A stretch of 32,891 bases of DNA from JBFJKD01 sp041600415. Lineage in GTDB: Bacteria; Pseudomonadota; Gammaproteobacteria; Pseudomonadales; Porticoccaceae. Positions 23,807 to 32,640 of this stretch are shown one piece after another (the stretch's first letter is position 1; each line of letters opens with the position of its first letter). The DNA lies in assembly GCA_041600415.1 (NCBI GenBank), contig JBFIKF010000011.1, positions 1 to 32,891 of the forward strand. Direction: 5' to 3'. Both the position numbers and the translations under genes were made by a program. Below the pieces are notes generated by a model. It saw nothing but the letters and a program-made list of their open reading frames with translations. It had not been told where the DNA came from and searched no databases.

Positions 23807-25264
23807 CTAGCGCTGACCGAATTTGCGCAAACCCTGAGGCGTAAAAATATCCAGGTTGTAGGGCAAATCTTTCATTTCAGAAAACATCACCATCGGCTTA
23901 CCGGCGTGCTCGTTTTTCACCTGAGTAAACCAGTACGGGAATGTGGTGTAGCGGCCGTTGATCAGGTCGATCTGGCTGTCGCCATAGGCGTTAAACACAT
24001 TGGCACCATAGTACTGGATATTGTACTGCTCACCCACGCGCCACAGACGATCCTTGGCATCGTAGGCTTCGAAGCCAAGACCAATCCAGCTGTCTTCATC
24101 GAAATAGGCAGTATGGCGCTTGTACAAATGGCGCATACCCGGCTTGAGAATACTGTCCATGACCCACACCCGATGCAGCTCGTAGCGAATCAGATCCTGG
24201 TTGATATGCTTCTTACCAAAAATATCATCGGAAGTGACATCTTCCTGGGCCAACTTATAGGTGTTGTAGGGAACGTATTTTTCCACGGGGCCAGTGATGG
24301 TGTAGTCATGGCGCACTTCGCGACCGCCAAACCACCACATCCAGCGGCTGGTTACCGTGCGCTGGCCGTCCGAGCCGAAGGATGGGCTGTCATGGAAACC
24401 AATCTCCGGGGCCTTGCGTACCCGGCGCTGGCCGGGAATGTAGAGAGACACCTGGAAATCCACGTTCTGGGCGTAGTTACAGCCACCGAATACCAACCCG
24501 GATGAGCGCGGCGGTTGTTGTATCTGCCAGGAGTCACACAGCATGGCGCCACCATCGCGCTTATACCAGTCGCTGTCACCCATCTCGCCCGGCTTGGCCC
24601 ACCATGGCCACAGTTGGCGGTTTTCGATAATCACATCGGTGCGATTCCCCTGGGTATCAATCAATGCACCGTTGGCAAACCCGTGCTGTCCCAGACCCTG
24701 CCAGCCGAGGAAGTGATTCCACCCGGCTTCGTAGGCATTTTTAGGCCGCGGAAATGGTACGCCACCACCGGGAATTTGATCCGTCAGGCACACAATACCC
24801 TTCTCCTGACTATCCGGACACAGCTTAATTACCTTGGCCTGTTTTAAGGTCTGCTCATACACCCACTTGTCCGCCACCGCAGTGCGATGGGTGGGATAAA
24901 TGTGCATGCGGAACGTTTCGGGATACTGCTTGAACATGCCAATCTGCCCCGCCGTCAGCTTATCCATATGCTGGGTGTAATTCTGGGCGGTGATGGTAAA
25001 CAGCGGTTTTTCATCGGCAAAGGGGTCGGGCCAGGTGCCTTCCACACGCCCGGCGGGCACCGGTATGGGCGTGCCCGACCACTCGGGAATCGTACCCTCG
25101 GCGTTGCCAGCGCGCAAAGCACCGGTGGCCGTGTATTTGGTGCCTTCCAGACCGATTTCAGCCAGTTCAGCATCTGTCATTGCGGCAAGTGCCGGGAAGG
25201 CCAGCGCGGCCAGACCGACGGCGGTGCCGACCAGTAGTTTTTTCGCTAAGAATACAGCTTTCAT
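23807..25264 (-). CDS. DUF1329 exported protein (outer-membrane lipoprotein-sorting-like fold)
   Basis: The 485-residue protein has a Sec signal (MKAVFLAKKLLVGTAVGLAA, cleavage after ALA) and DUF1329 hallmarks: GALRAGNAEGTIPEWSG near the mature N-terminus, RMWWFGGREVRHDYTI-like text (SRWMWWFGGREVRHDY), RYELHRVWVMDS and FTPQGLRKFGQ at the end. The family is periplasmic and its fold resembles LolA/LolB lipid carriers, so binding of a hydrophobic ligand is plausible. GGGAG eight bases before the ATG supports the start. It follows the DUF1302 gene by 62 bases; the two nearly always occur together. In this setting it may shuttle a hydrophobic aromatic between outer membrane and RND transporter, which is inference. 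Confidence 0.93.
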   Translation of the reverse strand: MKAVFLAKKLLVGTAVGLAALAFPALAAMTDAELAEIGLEGTKYTATGALRAGNAEGTIPEWSGTPIPVPAGRVEGTWPDPFADEKPLFTITAQNYTQHMDKLTAGQIGMFKQYPETFRMHIYPTHRTAVADKWVYEQTLKQAKVIKLCPDSQEKGIVCLTDQIPGGGVPFPRPKNAYEAGWNHFLGWQGLGQHGFANGALIDTQGNRTDVIIENRQLWPWWAKPGEMGDSDWYKRDGGAMLCDSWQIQQPPRSSGLVFGGCNYAQNVDFQVSLYIPGQRRVRKAPEIGFHDSPSFGSDGQRTVTSRWMWWFGGREVRHDYTITGPVEKYVPYNTYKLAQEDVTSDDIFGKKHINQDLIRYELHRVWVMDSILKPGMRHLYKRHTAYFDEDSWIGLGFEAYDAKDRLWRVGEQYNIQYYGANVFNAYGDSQIDLINGRYTTFPYWFTQVKNEHAGKPMVMFSEMKDLPYNLDIFTPQGLRKFGQR

Positions 25265-25326
25265 AATTTTGCTCCCACTTTCGAATTCATTATTGGTTCA
25301 GGCAGTTCAGCGCAATGACTCAGCAA

Positions 25327-26988
25327 CTAGAACGATGTGCTAACGCTAATGGCCACAAAGTCCCTATCGGTAGTCCCGTTTAGCCGGCTTCCAGCCGCGT
25401 TGCGCAGGGAGGCCTGACCATAAAACTGTGTCCAGCTAATACCTGCTTTATAGCGCCCGCCCTGATAGCTGGCATCAACCCCCAGGGTCAGGGCCTGGCG
25501 ATCCTCTATAAACAGCTTACCGCCACCGATTTCCTGGGAGACTCCATCGACGTCCCATTTCCAGGCCACATAGGGGGTCATTTCGAACCGGTCAAATACA
25601 TCCGCATAGGTAACATTTTGCAGTATCTGGAAACCGTGGAAATTATTGGTCACGTCGCCAACCTTGACAGTGCCCGGAGCGTTATAAACTTCGAACATAT
25701 TTCTTTTGTCGGTAGGCAGGTCATCAATCCAGCCGTAGGCAACTTCCGCCAGGGTCATACTGCCGTCCGCACCAATAGCATGCACCACGCCCCATACCCG
25801 TTGAAAGGTAAATTGCACCTGATGGCGATCAACTTCCCCGTAACCCTTCAAATACTGTCCACTAGGCGCGTTACCTACCGTCGCAAGTAGTGGCGCAGTC
25901 AACTGTATTGGTGCGCCATTGCGAAAGGAATATTCCCCGCCGATGGCCCAACCGCCAATATTGGTATTAAAGGAGGCGCCGTAACGTTCGATATTTTCCG
26001 CATAGTCAAGAAAGTAATGACCAGTACCCTGGTATCCGGAAAACGCAGGGCTGTGATCATGGAGGTTCTGGTAATAAAAGCCCACCTCGGAGCCATTAAA
26101 CAGTCCGGGTAGAAAACGGCGTAAGGCAAAACCGTACTGGCCGCCGCTGCTAGCATCTTTATCGCTGACTCGAGTTAACACGCCGTTAAGTAAGTCACAA
26201 GCGCGACCATCGTACGCGACGCAGTTACCACCAACAAAAGGTCCAGGTCCAACTTCTCCCAAGACGCCATTGCCGTCTTTGTCGTGACCGCCCCCAGTAC
26301 CGGCACCATCCAGGGTTGTCCAGAAACTGCCCATGGGGTCAATAACTACTGGATCAAAATCCAGCAGCACAAACCCTTCCAGGGTCCAGTTTTCCAGGAA
26401 GTTATAGGTGGCGTAAATTGCATCGGTGCCGACAAATGCGTCTTTTAACTCCCGACCCGGCGAACGCAGGCTGCTCAGGTTTACGGTATTAATATCGTTC
26501 AGGGAGCCCTGAATAAAGGTGTTTTCACCCCAGCTAATCACCTGCTTACCGATACGCACCATCAGTTGCTGGTTATCGCCGAAGTAACCGTACACGTAAG
26601 CGTCGGTCAGATTTTCCTGGCTCTCCAGCTCGTCCTTGGCTTCACCGCGCAATTTGGCGTCGTTGCCCTCGAAATCAAAAAAGGCATTGCCACGGAACAA
26701 TGCCCCGTAGTTGTTGCCCCACTCCAGGGATAACGTCACCGAAGCGCGCACCTGGTTGCTGAAAATATCCCCGCGATCCGGGTACAGCGCCCGGTTACCG
26801 TAGGCACCTTTGTTGTCTGTCGCCGCATCGTCGGTACGAAACTGCAGCCCATAGGTTAAGTCGGTATCCAGCGCGCCGGAAAGATCGCCGCTGCGGAAGT
26901 TAAATGCCTGAACTGCCGCTAAGGGCGCACAGGCGAGAATGAGACCAAGACAGGTGGTTGTGATTGATCGAGCGGAGATGTATTTCAT
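25327..26988 (-). CDS. DUF1302 outer-membrane beta-barrel protein
   Basis: The 553-residue protein has a Sec signal ending at AVQA and the DUF1302 start FNFRSGDLSGALDTDLTYGLQFR. It continues with alternating amphipathic strands (NNYGALFRGNAFFDFEG, MVRIGKQVISWGE) and ends in Phe (AISVSTSF), the usual outer-membrane barrel signal. The predicted role is a channel for hydrophobic substrates. A very strong Shine-Dalgarno (GGGGGAGGAAGAG) precedes ATG 26988, consistent with an abundant porin. It is the first gene of the minus-strand envelope set and is divergent from the transporter genes at 27279. The substrate is not known. Confidence 0.93.
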   Translation of the reverse strand: MKYISARSITTTCLGLILACAPLAAVQAFNFRSGDLSGALDTDLTYGLQFRTDDAATDNKGAYGNRALYPDRGDIFSNQVRASVTLSLEWGNNYGALFRGNAFFDFEGNDAKLRGEAKDELESQENLTDAYVYGYFGDNQQLMVRIGKQVISWGENTFIQGSLNDINTVNLSSLRSPGRELKDAFVGTDAIYATYNFLENWTLEGFVLLDFDPVVIDPMGSFWTTLDGAGTGGGHDKDGNGVLGEVGPGPFVGGNCVAYDGRACDLLNGVLTRVSDKDASSGGQYGFALRRFLPGLFNGSEVGFYYQNLHDHSPAFSGYQGTGHYFLDYAENIERYGASFNTNIGGWAIGGEYSFRNGAPIQLTAPLLATVGNAPSGQYLKGYGEVDRHQVQFTFQRVWGVVHAIGADGSMTLAEVAYGWIDDLPTDKRNMFEVYNAPGTVKVGDVTNNFHGFQILQNVTYADVFDRFEMTPYVAWKWDVDGVSQEIGGGKLFIEDRQALTLGVDASYQGGRYKAGISWTQFYGQASLRNAAGSRLNGTTDRDFVAISVSTSF

Positions 26989-27278
26989 CTCTTCCTCCCC
27001 CTTTGAAGTTATTTCTAATGGTTATGACAGTTATATCAATTGACGCCGTGTAATGTACCGTAATTAATAATCATTCTAAAGAAACTAAATCGCATAAGTA
27101 GTTTAATTACACATAACTTAATTAACTAACAACTTAATAGCCATGATACATTTTCCTTTACGCGCTGCTTATCACTGATACTATCTCGCTCGGACGAGCT
27201 GGAACCGAGCTTACGAGCTATTAGTGTCCAGCGTCAAGGTACTCCCTAACCGACCCGTAACCCACATAGTCGAGCCCC
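26989..27278. promoter_or_regulatory. A/T-rich divergent promoter region with direct repeats
   Basis: This 290-base region is markedly A/T-rich from about 27060 to 27170, unlike its GC-rich flanks. The octamer AACTTAAT occurs at 27115-27122 and 27131-27138, 16 bases apart, and could be a regulator site. It must hold promoters for the DUF1302 gene (minus) and the MFS gene (plus). TTGACG at 27040 and TAATTA at 27061 have only a 15-base spacer, so I do not assign them firmly. Confidence 0.4.
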
Positions 27279-28877
27279 ATGCCCACCCCTTCCAATTCCG
27301 TCTGGACGCCGCTGTCATACCCCATCTACCGGGTTATGTGGATAGCCATGGTGGTCTCAAATATCGGCACCTGGATGAACGAGGTGGGGGTGACCTGGAT
27401 GATGGCGAGCCTCGCCTCCTCGAACCTGATGATAGCGCTGATCCAGACCGCCGCTACGCTACCCTTTCTACTGGTAGGCTATCCGGCCGGCGCCCTGGGG
27501 GACATCGTTAATCGACGCACGCTGCTGGTCACCCTGCATCTGTGGATGCTGGCCACCGCGGTGTGGCTCTCGTTTTTGACCCACCTGGAACTCACCACGG
27601 AATGGTGGCTGCTAATTGCGACTTTCGCCCTGGGCATCGGCAACGCCATGCTGCGCCCTCCCTGGGCCGCCAATATTCCCTCCTACGTGCCCCGGGAGCA
27701 GCTCAGCAATGCGGTGACGCTAAATACTCTTAGCACCAATATGAGCAAAGCCATTGGCCCGGCACTGGGGGGCATTGTTATCGCGTCCTGGGGAGCGCTG
27801 CCGGTGTTTATCATTAACGCGGTGTCTTTCGTGTTTGTGCTGGTGGCTTTATTAATCTGGCACCCCAAATTGCCGACCCTCAACAGTGTGCTGCCGGTGG
27901 AACGTTTCGTATCGGCCCTGAAAGCCGGATTGCGTTACACCCTGCACGAACCTGACTTAAAGGTGGTATTGATCCGCAGCGCTGCCTGCTTCTTTTTTGC
28001 CAGTGCGTTCTGGTCGCTAATCGCGGTGATATTGATTCGAGACCTTAACGCCAGCGCCAGTATCTTCGGTTTACTTATGGCCGTATCGGGACTCGGTGCG
28101 GTGCTCGGTGCGATGTGGCTACCCTGGCTCGGGCTGCACTCTTCCCGCAACCTGCAGTTTGGCGCTGCCACTGGGCTGTACGCGCTCGCGTTACTGGCAC
28201 TGAGCGCCACCACAAATTTATGGCTGGTTGGCATCCTGACCCTGCTGATTGGCATCGCCTGGATCGTGCTTTTTTCCTCCATGACCGTTACCGCGCAACT
28301 CACTGTCCCCGACTGGGTGCGAGCCCGGGCGTTGTCCATCGTGATGCTGAATTATGGGGGCTGTACTGCGCTGGGCAGCGCCCTGTGGGGATACCTGTCC
28401 GATATCACCAGTGTCTCCATCAGCATCTATTATGCGGTGATCGGCTTACTGGCGACCCTACTGCTCAGCAAACTATTTCCGATTGCCAGCGAACAGAAAT
28501 ATATTTCCAGCGAGACACGAGCGGGGGCAGAACCGGAATCCAGCATACAGATTGCACACTCCCGGGGCCCGGTGATGGTCACGGTTCAATATAGTGTGCC
28601 AGACCATAACCAGGCGGACTTTCTGGCCGCGATGCAGAAAATTCGCCGTACCCGCAGACGCAACGGTGCTTTTTTCTGGGAAGTTTTTCAGGATGCCATC
28701 AAACCCGATCAGTTTACAGAAACCTTCCTGGTAGAGTCCTGGCTTGAATACCTGCGCCAACGGGAACGGATGACCGACAACGATATGGCGCTGGAAAAAA
28801 CTATCGCTTTGTTAAACTCTCCCGCACACAAACCGGCGATGAAACATTATGTCGCGCCGGCGCGGGTGCGCAGCTGA
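27279..28877 (+). CDS. MFS transporter (EntS-like, MFS_3) with C-terminal antibiotic-monooxygenase-like domain
   Basis: The 532-residue protein has about 12 TM helices in residues 15-405, with VSNIGTWMNEVGVTWMM and LPFLLVGYPAGALGDIVNRR near the N-terminus, typical of the enterobactin-exporter-like MFS_3 family. Residues 430-532 (from GPVMVTVQYSVP, including NGAFFWEVFQDAIKPDQF and FLVESWLEYLRQRERMT) form a soluble alpha/beta domain like antibiotic-biosynthesis monooxygenase (ABM) proteins. This fusion is known in the family; its purpose is unclear. There is no obvious Shine-Dalgarno before ATG 27279. It is the first of three plus-strand transporter genes and may export or import an aromatic compound. 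Confidence 0.9.
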   Translation: MPTPSNSVWTPLSYPIYRVMWIAMVVSNIGTWMNEVGVTWMMASLASSNLMIALIQTAATLPFLLVGYPAGALGDIVNRRTLLVTLHLWMLATAVWLSFLTHLELTTEWWLLIATFALGIGNAMLRPPWAANIPSYVPREQLSNAVTLNTLSTNMSKAIGPALGGIVIASWGALPVFIINAVSFVFVLVALLIWHPKLPTLNSVLPVERFVSALKAGLRYTLHEPDLKVVLIRSAACFFFASAFWSLIAVILIRDLNASASIFGLLMAVSGLGAVLGAMWLPWLGLHSSRNLQFGAATGLYALALLALSATTNLWLVGILTLLIGIAWIVLFSSMTVTAQLTVPDWVRARALSIVMLNYGGCTALGSALWGYLSDITSVSISIYYAVIGLLATLLLSKLFPIASEQKYISSETRAGAEPESSIQIAHSRGPVMVTVQYSVPDHNQADFLAAMQKIRRTRRRNGAFFWEVFQDAIKPDQFTETFLVESWLEYLRQRERMTDNDMALEKTIALLNSPAHKPAMKHYVAPARVRS

Positions 28878-28893
28878 GGTAAGGAATAAATCC

Positions 28894-29814
28894 ATGCAAC
28901 ATTTATTGCCGATGATACTGGTACTCGCCGCCGGAGTTATCTGGCGTTATATCGAACCGGCCAACTTATCGACCCAGCAGGTGCGCGCCACCATGGGGGC
29001 ACTGGTCATCAACCTGATGGCGCCCGCACTAATTCTTGAAGTGATGCTGACGTCAACACTGGACAAAGAGCTGTATCAGATTCCGTTTACCGGTGCCACG
29101 ACTGTCGCTGTCGTGCTCGCGGTGAGCGTTGCTCTGTACACCACTCTGCTGCGCTCCCGCACCATTACCCGCCGGCAGGCGGGCGCGCTTATTATGGCCA
29201 GCGCCTTCGGCAACGGCATGGGTCTGGGTCTACCTGCTGTGAGTGCATTACTGGGCAAGGACTGGGCGGGTATTCCACTGATTTATGATTTACTAATTAC
29301 CGTGCCTTTCGTGTGGATTGGCGGTGTGCTGTTGTGCGCGCATTTCGGTACCCGTATTGCTGGCGGTGGGCTCGGACGGGAATTGTTGCGTATGCCACCG
29401 GTGTGGGCGCTGGTTTTGGCACTGCTATTGTTGCCGTTTGATGTCGCATTGCCCGCCGCGCTATTAGACGGCCTGCACCTCGTCGGTACCGCCGCTATAC
29501 CCATGTTGTTGTTGATGGTCGGCATGTCGTTGCACATTGGGTCGACTAAATATTTATTGCTGATTGTACCGGTGCTGGTCATCAAGCTGGTGGTCAGCCC
29601 GATACTGGCCTACGGCGCCGGGTCTTTCATCGGCCTGGATGGCTACGCGCTGCTGGCCACGATTATGACTGCCGCGGCACCCGCCGTGGTCGTAGGCATT
29701 GCCCTGTGCGATCGCTTTGAGCTGGACACGGAGCTGTTCTGCACCGCCATGACGTTATCGACCGTTGCCTACGTATTACTTACACCTTATTTCACAACTT
29801 TTTTCGGCGCCTGA
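28894..29814 (+). CDS. AEC (auxin efflux carrier) family permease
   Basis: The 306-residue protein is almost entirely hydrophobic with about 10 predicted TM helices in two halves, and has AEC family text such as MGALVINLMAPALILEVML, ASAFGNGMGLGLPAVSALLG and AAPAVVVGIALCDRFELDTEL. These carriers move organic anions such as malate or malonate, or hydrophobic acids. ATG 28894 is preferred because AAGGA lies nine bases upstream; a longer reading from 28849 would overlap the preceding gene. It lies 16 bases after the MFS gene and is probably cotranscribed. The substrate is unknown; an aromatic acid would fit the context. Confidence 0.9.
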   Translation: MQHLLPMILVLAAGVIWRYIEPANLSTQQVRATMGALVINLMAPALILEVMLTSTLDKELYQIPFTGATTVAVVLAVSVALYTTLLRSRTITRRQAGALIMASAFGNGMGLGLPAVSALLGKDWAGIPLIYDLLITVPFVWIGGVLLCAHFGTRIAGGGLGRELLRMPPVWALVLALLLLPFDVALPAALLDGLHLVGTAAIPMLLLMVGMSLHIGSTKYLLLIVPVLVIKLVVSPILAYGAGSFIGLDGYALLATIMTAAAPAVVVGIALCDRFELDTELFCTAMTLSTVAYVLLTPYFTTFFGA

Positions 29815-29894
29815 GCTGGTGAGTACGTATTTATCACCTGATTGTTTCAGCAGTCACCGATTCCACCTCCCGTAAGACCACTTACACGCATGAT

Positions 29895-31067
29895 ATGAAA
29901 ACAAGTAACTGGTTCGGCATAGCGGTGTGTTTTGGAGCAGGACTAGCTGCTGCGTTCACCATGACCAAGGCGAGCCCCGCCGCCCTTGATCTGGCAGCCG
30001 ATCTGAATTTGAATTTATTGCAGATTGGCTGGGTGATGTCCCTGGTGGCGCTCGCCACCGTTTTATTGGGCGTCATTTCCGGCCGCCTGGTGCAGCGCTT
30101 CGGCGCGCTCACTGTGCTGACCAGCGGACTACTGATCCTTCTGATCGCCCCTCTGGCCAGCTGGTTTGTAAACTCCGCGCCCCTGTTGCTGCTGGAACGC
30201 GCGCTGGAAGGCGTCGGCGTGATTCTGGTGATGGTGGCAGGCCCAGCCATGATTATTGCCCTGTCCAGACCTGGGGATATTGGGTTGAGCATGGGCGTGT
30301 GGGCGCTGTGGATGCCGGTGGGTAGCTCACTGATATTTTTGCTCGCTCCACCCCTGTTGGCGGTTGGGGGTTGGCGTACCCTGTGGCTCTCCAGCGCTGT
30401 CATGGCGATGCTAATTCTACCCCTGCTGTTAAAACTACCGAAGGTAACCGCGAACGCGGCATACAGACCCCTGCCCGCGGCGCCCTTTGCTTATGGACCA
30501 ATCTTGCTGGGAGTTATTTTTGCGTGTTTTAGCGGCGGCTTTTTCAGTATTCTGACCTACCTGCCAACCTATCTGCACACAGTCCACGATTTAACCAAAA
30601 CCCAGGCATCACTACTCGCGGCGCTGCTGCCCGCCGTATTGATGGGTGGCAATTTATTGGGGGGCGTACTGTTGCATCGCGGGCTACATCCCGCGCGCTT
30701 GATGGTCGTTTGCTCACTACTGATTAGCGCCACGTTGTGGACGGTACTCACCCTGGGGAACGGCGCGCTGGCCATTGTAATACTGACTCTGTTTGGCCTG
30801 GTGACTGGCATTGTGCCCACCGCGATTTTTGCACAGGCGCCCCGTTTTGCCGCGGCTCCAGCCGCCGCCGGCATGGTAATCGGCATTGTGGTGACCGGTC
30901 AGGGCATCGGTATTTTATTTGGCCCGCCGCTAATTGGTTACCTGGTGGGTCCCGCGCACAACTGGGCCGCGGCCCACGCGGTGCTGCTGATTCTGCCGTT
31001 GATTATCGCCGCGCTGTCCACGCGGCTAACACATTTCGAAACGCCGCCCGCGCCGATCGATCGTTAG
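29895..31067 (+). CDS. MFS transporter (CynX/NimT-like)
   Basis: The 390-residue protein has about 12 TM helices and the MFS loop 2-3 motif GVISGRLVQRFGALTV at about 60-75. The text GVIFACFSGGFFSILTYLPTYLHTVHDLTKTQASL starts the second half, as in cyanate/nitrate-like MFS permeases. Start ATG 29895 lies right before a first TM segment (WFGIAVCFGAGLAAAF); no clear Shine-Dalgarno is visible. It follows the AEC gene by 80 bases and precedes the second Rieske oxygenase operon by 202 bases. Uptake of an aromatic substrate is possible but cannot be deduced from the sequence. Confidence 0.9.
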   Translation: MKTSNWFGIAVCFGAGLAAAFTMTKASPAALDLAADLNLNLLQIGWVMSLVALATVLLGVISGRLVQRFGALTVLTSGLLILLIAPLASWFVNSAPLLLLERALEGVGVILVMVAGPAMIIALSRPGDIGLSMGVWALWMPVGSSLIFLLAPPLLAVGGWRTLWLSSAVMAMLILPLLLKLPKVTANAAYRPLPAAPFAYGPILLGVIFACFSGGFFSILTYLPTYLHTVHDLTKTQASLLAALLPAVLMGGNLLGGVLLHRGLHPARLMVVCSLLISATLWTVLTLGNGALAIVILTLFGLVTGIVPTAIFAQAPRFAAAPAAAGMVIGIVVTGQGIGILFGPPLIGYLVGPAHNWAAAHAVLLILPLIIAALSTRLTHFETPPAPIDR

Positions 31068-31141
31068 TGCAAATACGCTTCGCAGGTTAACTTCAACTGC
31101 GCTCCTGTCGCTACGCCAGGGAACAAAATCCCACTGCAAAT

Positions 31142-31191
31142 ATTGATTCATATCAATTGCACTTCCCCACCCCTGTCAGACAATTGCCCGT
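31142..31191 (+). promoter_or_regulatory. FNR/ANR-box promoter upstream of the second Rieske oxygenase
   Basis: TTGATTCATATCAA at 31143-31156 fits the FNR/ANR consensus TTGAT-N4-ATCAA at every defined base; the flanking A and T extend the symmetry to ATTGAT/ATCAAT. If its centre (31149.5) is at -41.5, transcription would start near 31191 and the -10 element would occupy 31179-31184, where GACAAT matches four of six TATAAT bases. This is the layout of a class II FNR-activated promoter. The start codon lies 79 bases further on. A weak bulged stem (31081-31088 with 31095-31101), possibly the end of the MFS transcript, precedes it. Confidence 0.6.
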
Positions 31192-31269
31192 AACTTGCGC
31201 ACCATCATTGTGGGCGATGCATCTGTCCACGCACCTGGTGTCAGCGGCAAACCCACAGGAATGACGAAA

Positions 31270-32640
31270 ATGAACGTAAAAGCGCACAACCTTCCTCAGG
31301 CACAGGCCCCGATTGACGTTAGCCAGTACATCAATACCGAAGAGGGCTGGATCGACCGTCGCATTTTCTGGGAACAGGCCATCTACGAGCAGGAGTTAAA
31401 GCAGATCTTTGCCCGCGCCTGGCAATTTGTGGCCCACGATTCCATGCTTCCTGACACCAATGATTTTTACACCACCTATATGGGCGAGGACGGTGTGATT
31501 GTGGCCCGCCAGAAAGACGGCAGCGTGCGGGTGTTCCTCAACTCCTGCCCCCATCGCGGCAACAAATTCTGTTTTGCCGACGAAGGTAACACTCGCTCCT
31601 TTACCTGCAACTACCACGGCTGGAGCTTTTCCATAGATGGCAAAATCGGCGCCCTGGCCAACGAACATGTCTACGACAAGGGCGATATCGACAAAAGTAA
31701 ATGGAGCCCGAAGCAGGCGCGAGTGGAAAACTACAAAGGCCTGATATTCGCCACCTTTGACGCGGAGGCTCCGTCACTGGAAGAGTGGCTGGGCGATTTC
31801 CGCTGGTATCTGGATATCATGCTGGACAACGATGGCGGCGGCACGGAGTTTATCGGCGGCGGCATCAAATCCTACGTCAATGCCAACTGGAAGTTCGGCG
31901 TCGAAAATTTTATTGGCGACGCCTATCATGCCCTGTGGAATCACGACTCGGGCCTCAAAGCCATGAACAATGGCGAGGGTTTTGGCGCCGCTGCGCCGGA
32001 GGGTTCCTATCACGCCAGTGTCAACGGCCACGGCTGGGAGTTTGGCACCGATGGCTTTGCCGACGCCATTATTCTGGGCCGACCCAAGTGGACCGCCTAT
32101 CTGGAGAAGGAACTGAAACCAAAAATCACGAAACGACTCGGCGCGCTGCGCTCCTCCATTTACGGTTCGCTCGCATCGGTGTCCATGTTCCCCAACTGTT
32201 CTTTTTTACCCGGCATTCAAACCTTTCGCGTGTGGTTGCCCCGCGGCCCGCGCAAACTGGAATTGCGTATCTGGACCATCGTCAATAAAAACATGCCGGA
32301 CGAAATCAAACAGGAAATCAATATCGGCTGTATGCAAACCTTTAATCCCGCCGGGGTGCTGGAAATGGACGACGGCGAGAACTGGGAAGGCAATACCAGC
32401 GTCAATAAGGGTTATCTGACTCGCCACGAAAAATTGCATTACGGTTGCGGCATTAACCGGCGGATTGAACATGCCGAGTTGCCGGGTATTATCTACGCCG
32501 GACAATTCAACGACGCCAACCAGCGGCACTTCTATCAGCGCTGGGCGGATTTAATGAACGCCAACACCTGGGATGACGTGCCGACCCGTTACACCCCCCG
32601 CTACACCGGCAAACCCACCTGCCAGGAGCCACAACCATGA
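31270..32640 (+). CDS. Rieske ring-hydroxylating dioxygenase alpha subunit (second, canonical type)
   Basis: The 456-residue catalytic subunit has a Rieske site C93-P-H95 and C113-N-Y-H116, and the complete mononuclear iron site NWKFGVENFIGDAYH with E212, N213, D217, H220 and H225; the third ligand is D367 or D368 (LEMDDGENWEG). The ENFxGDxYH text is like naphthalene/biphenyl/benzene-type dioxygenases, unlike the other alpha subunit in this window. ATG 31270 is preferred because AGGA (31257-31260) lies nine bases upstream; ATG 31261 directly abuts that element. The stop overlaps the beta subunit start (ATGA). Ferredoxin and reductase partners are not in the window. The substrate is unknown, probably a hydrophobic or non-carboxylated aromatic. 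Confidence 0.94.
   Translation: MNVKAHNLPQAQAPIDVSQYINTEEGWIDRRIFWEQAIYEQELKQIFARAWQFVAHDSMLPDTNDFYTTYMGEDGVIVARQKDGSVRVFLNSCPHRGNKFCFADEGNTRSFTCNYHGWSFSIDGKIGALANEHVYDKGDIDKSKWSPKQARVENYKGLIFATFDAEAPSLEEWLGDFRWYLDIMLDNDGGGTEFIGGGIKSYVNANWKFGVENFIGDAYHALWNHDSGLKAMNNGEGFGAAAPEGSYHASVNGHGWEFGTDGFADAIILGRPKWTAYLEKELKPKITKRLGALRSSIYGSLASVSMFPNCSFLPGIQTFRVWLPRGPRKLELRIWTIVNKNMPDEIKQEINIGCMQTFNPAGVLEMDDGENWEGNTSVNKGYLTRHEKLHYGCGINRRIEHAELPGIIYAGQFNDANQRHFYQRWADLMNANTWDDVPTRYTPRYTGKPTCQEPQP

Noticed and set aside
27040..27066. TTGACG and TAATTA considered as a sigma-70 promoter for the MFS gene
   Set aside because: The spacer is only 15 bases and the region is A/T-rich enough to give such matches by chance.
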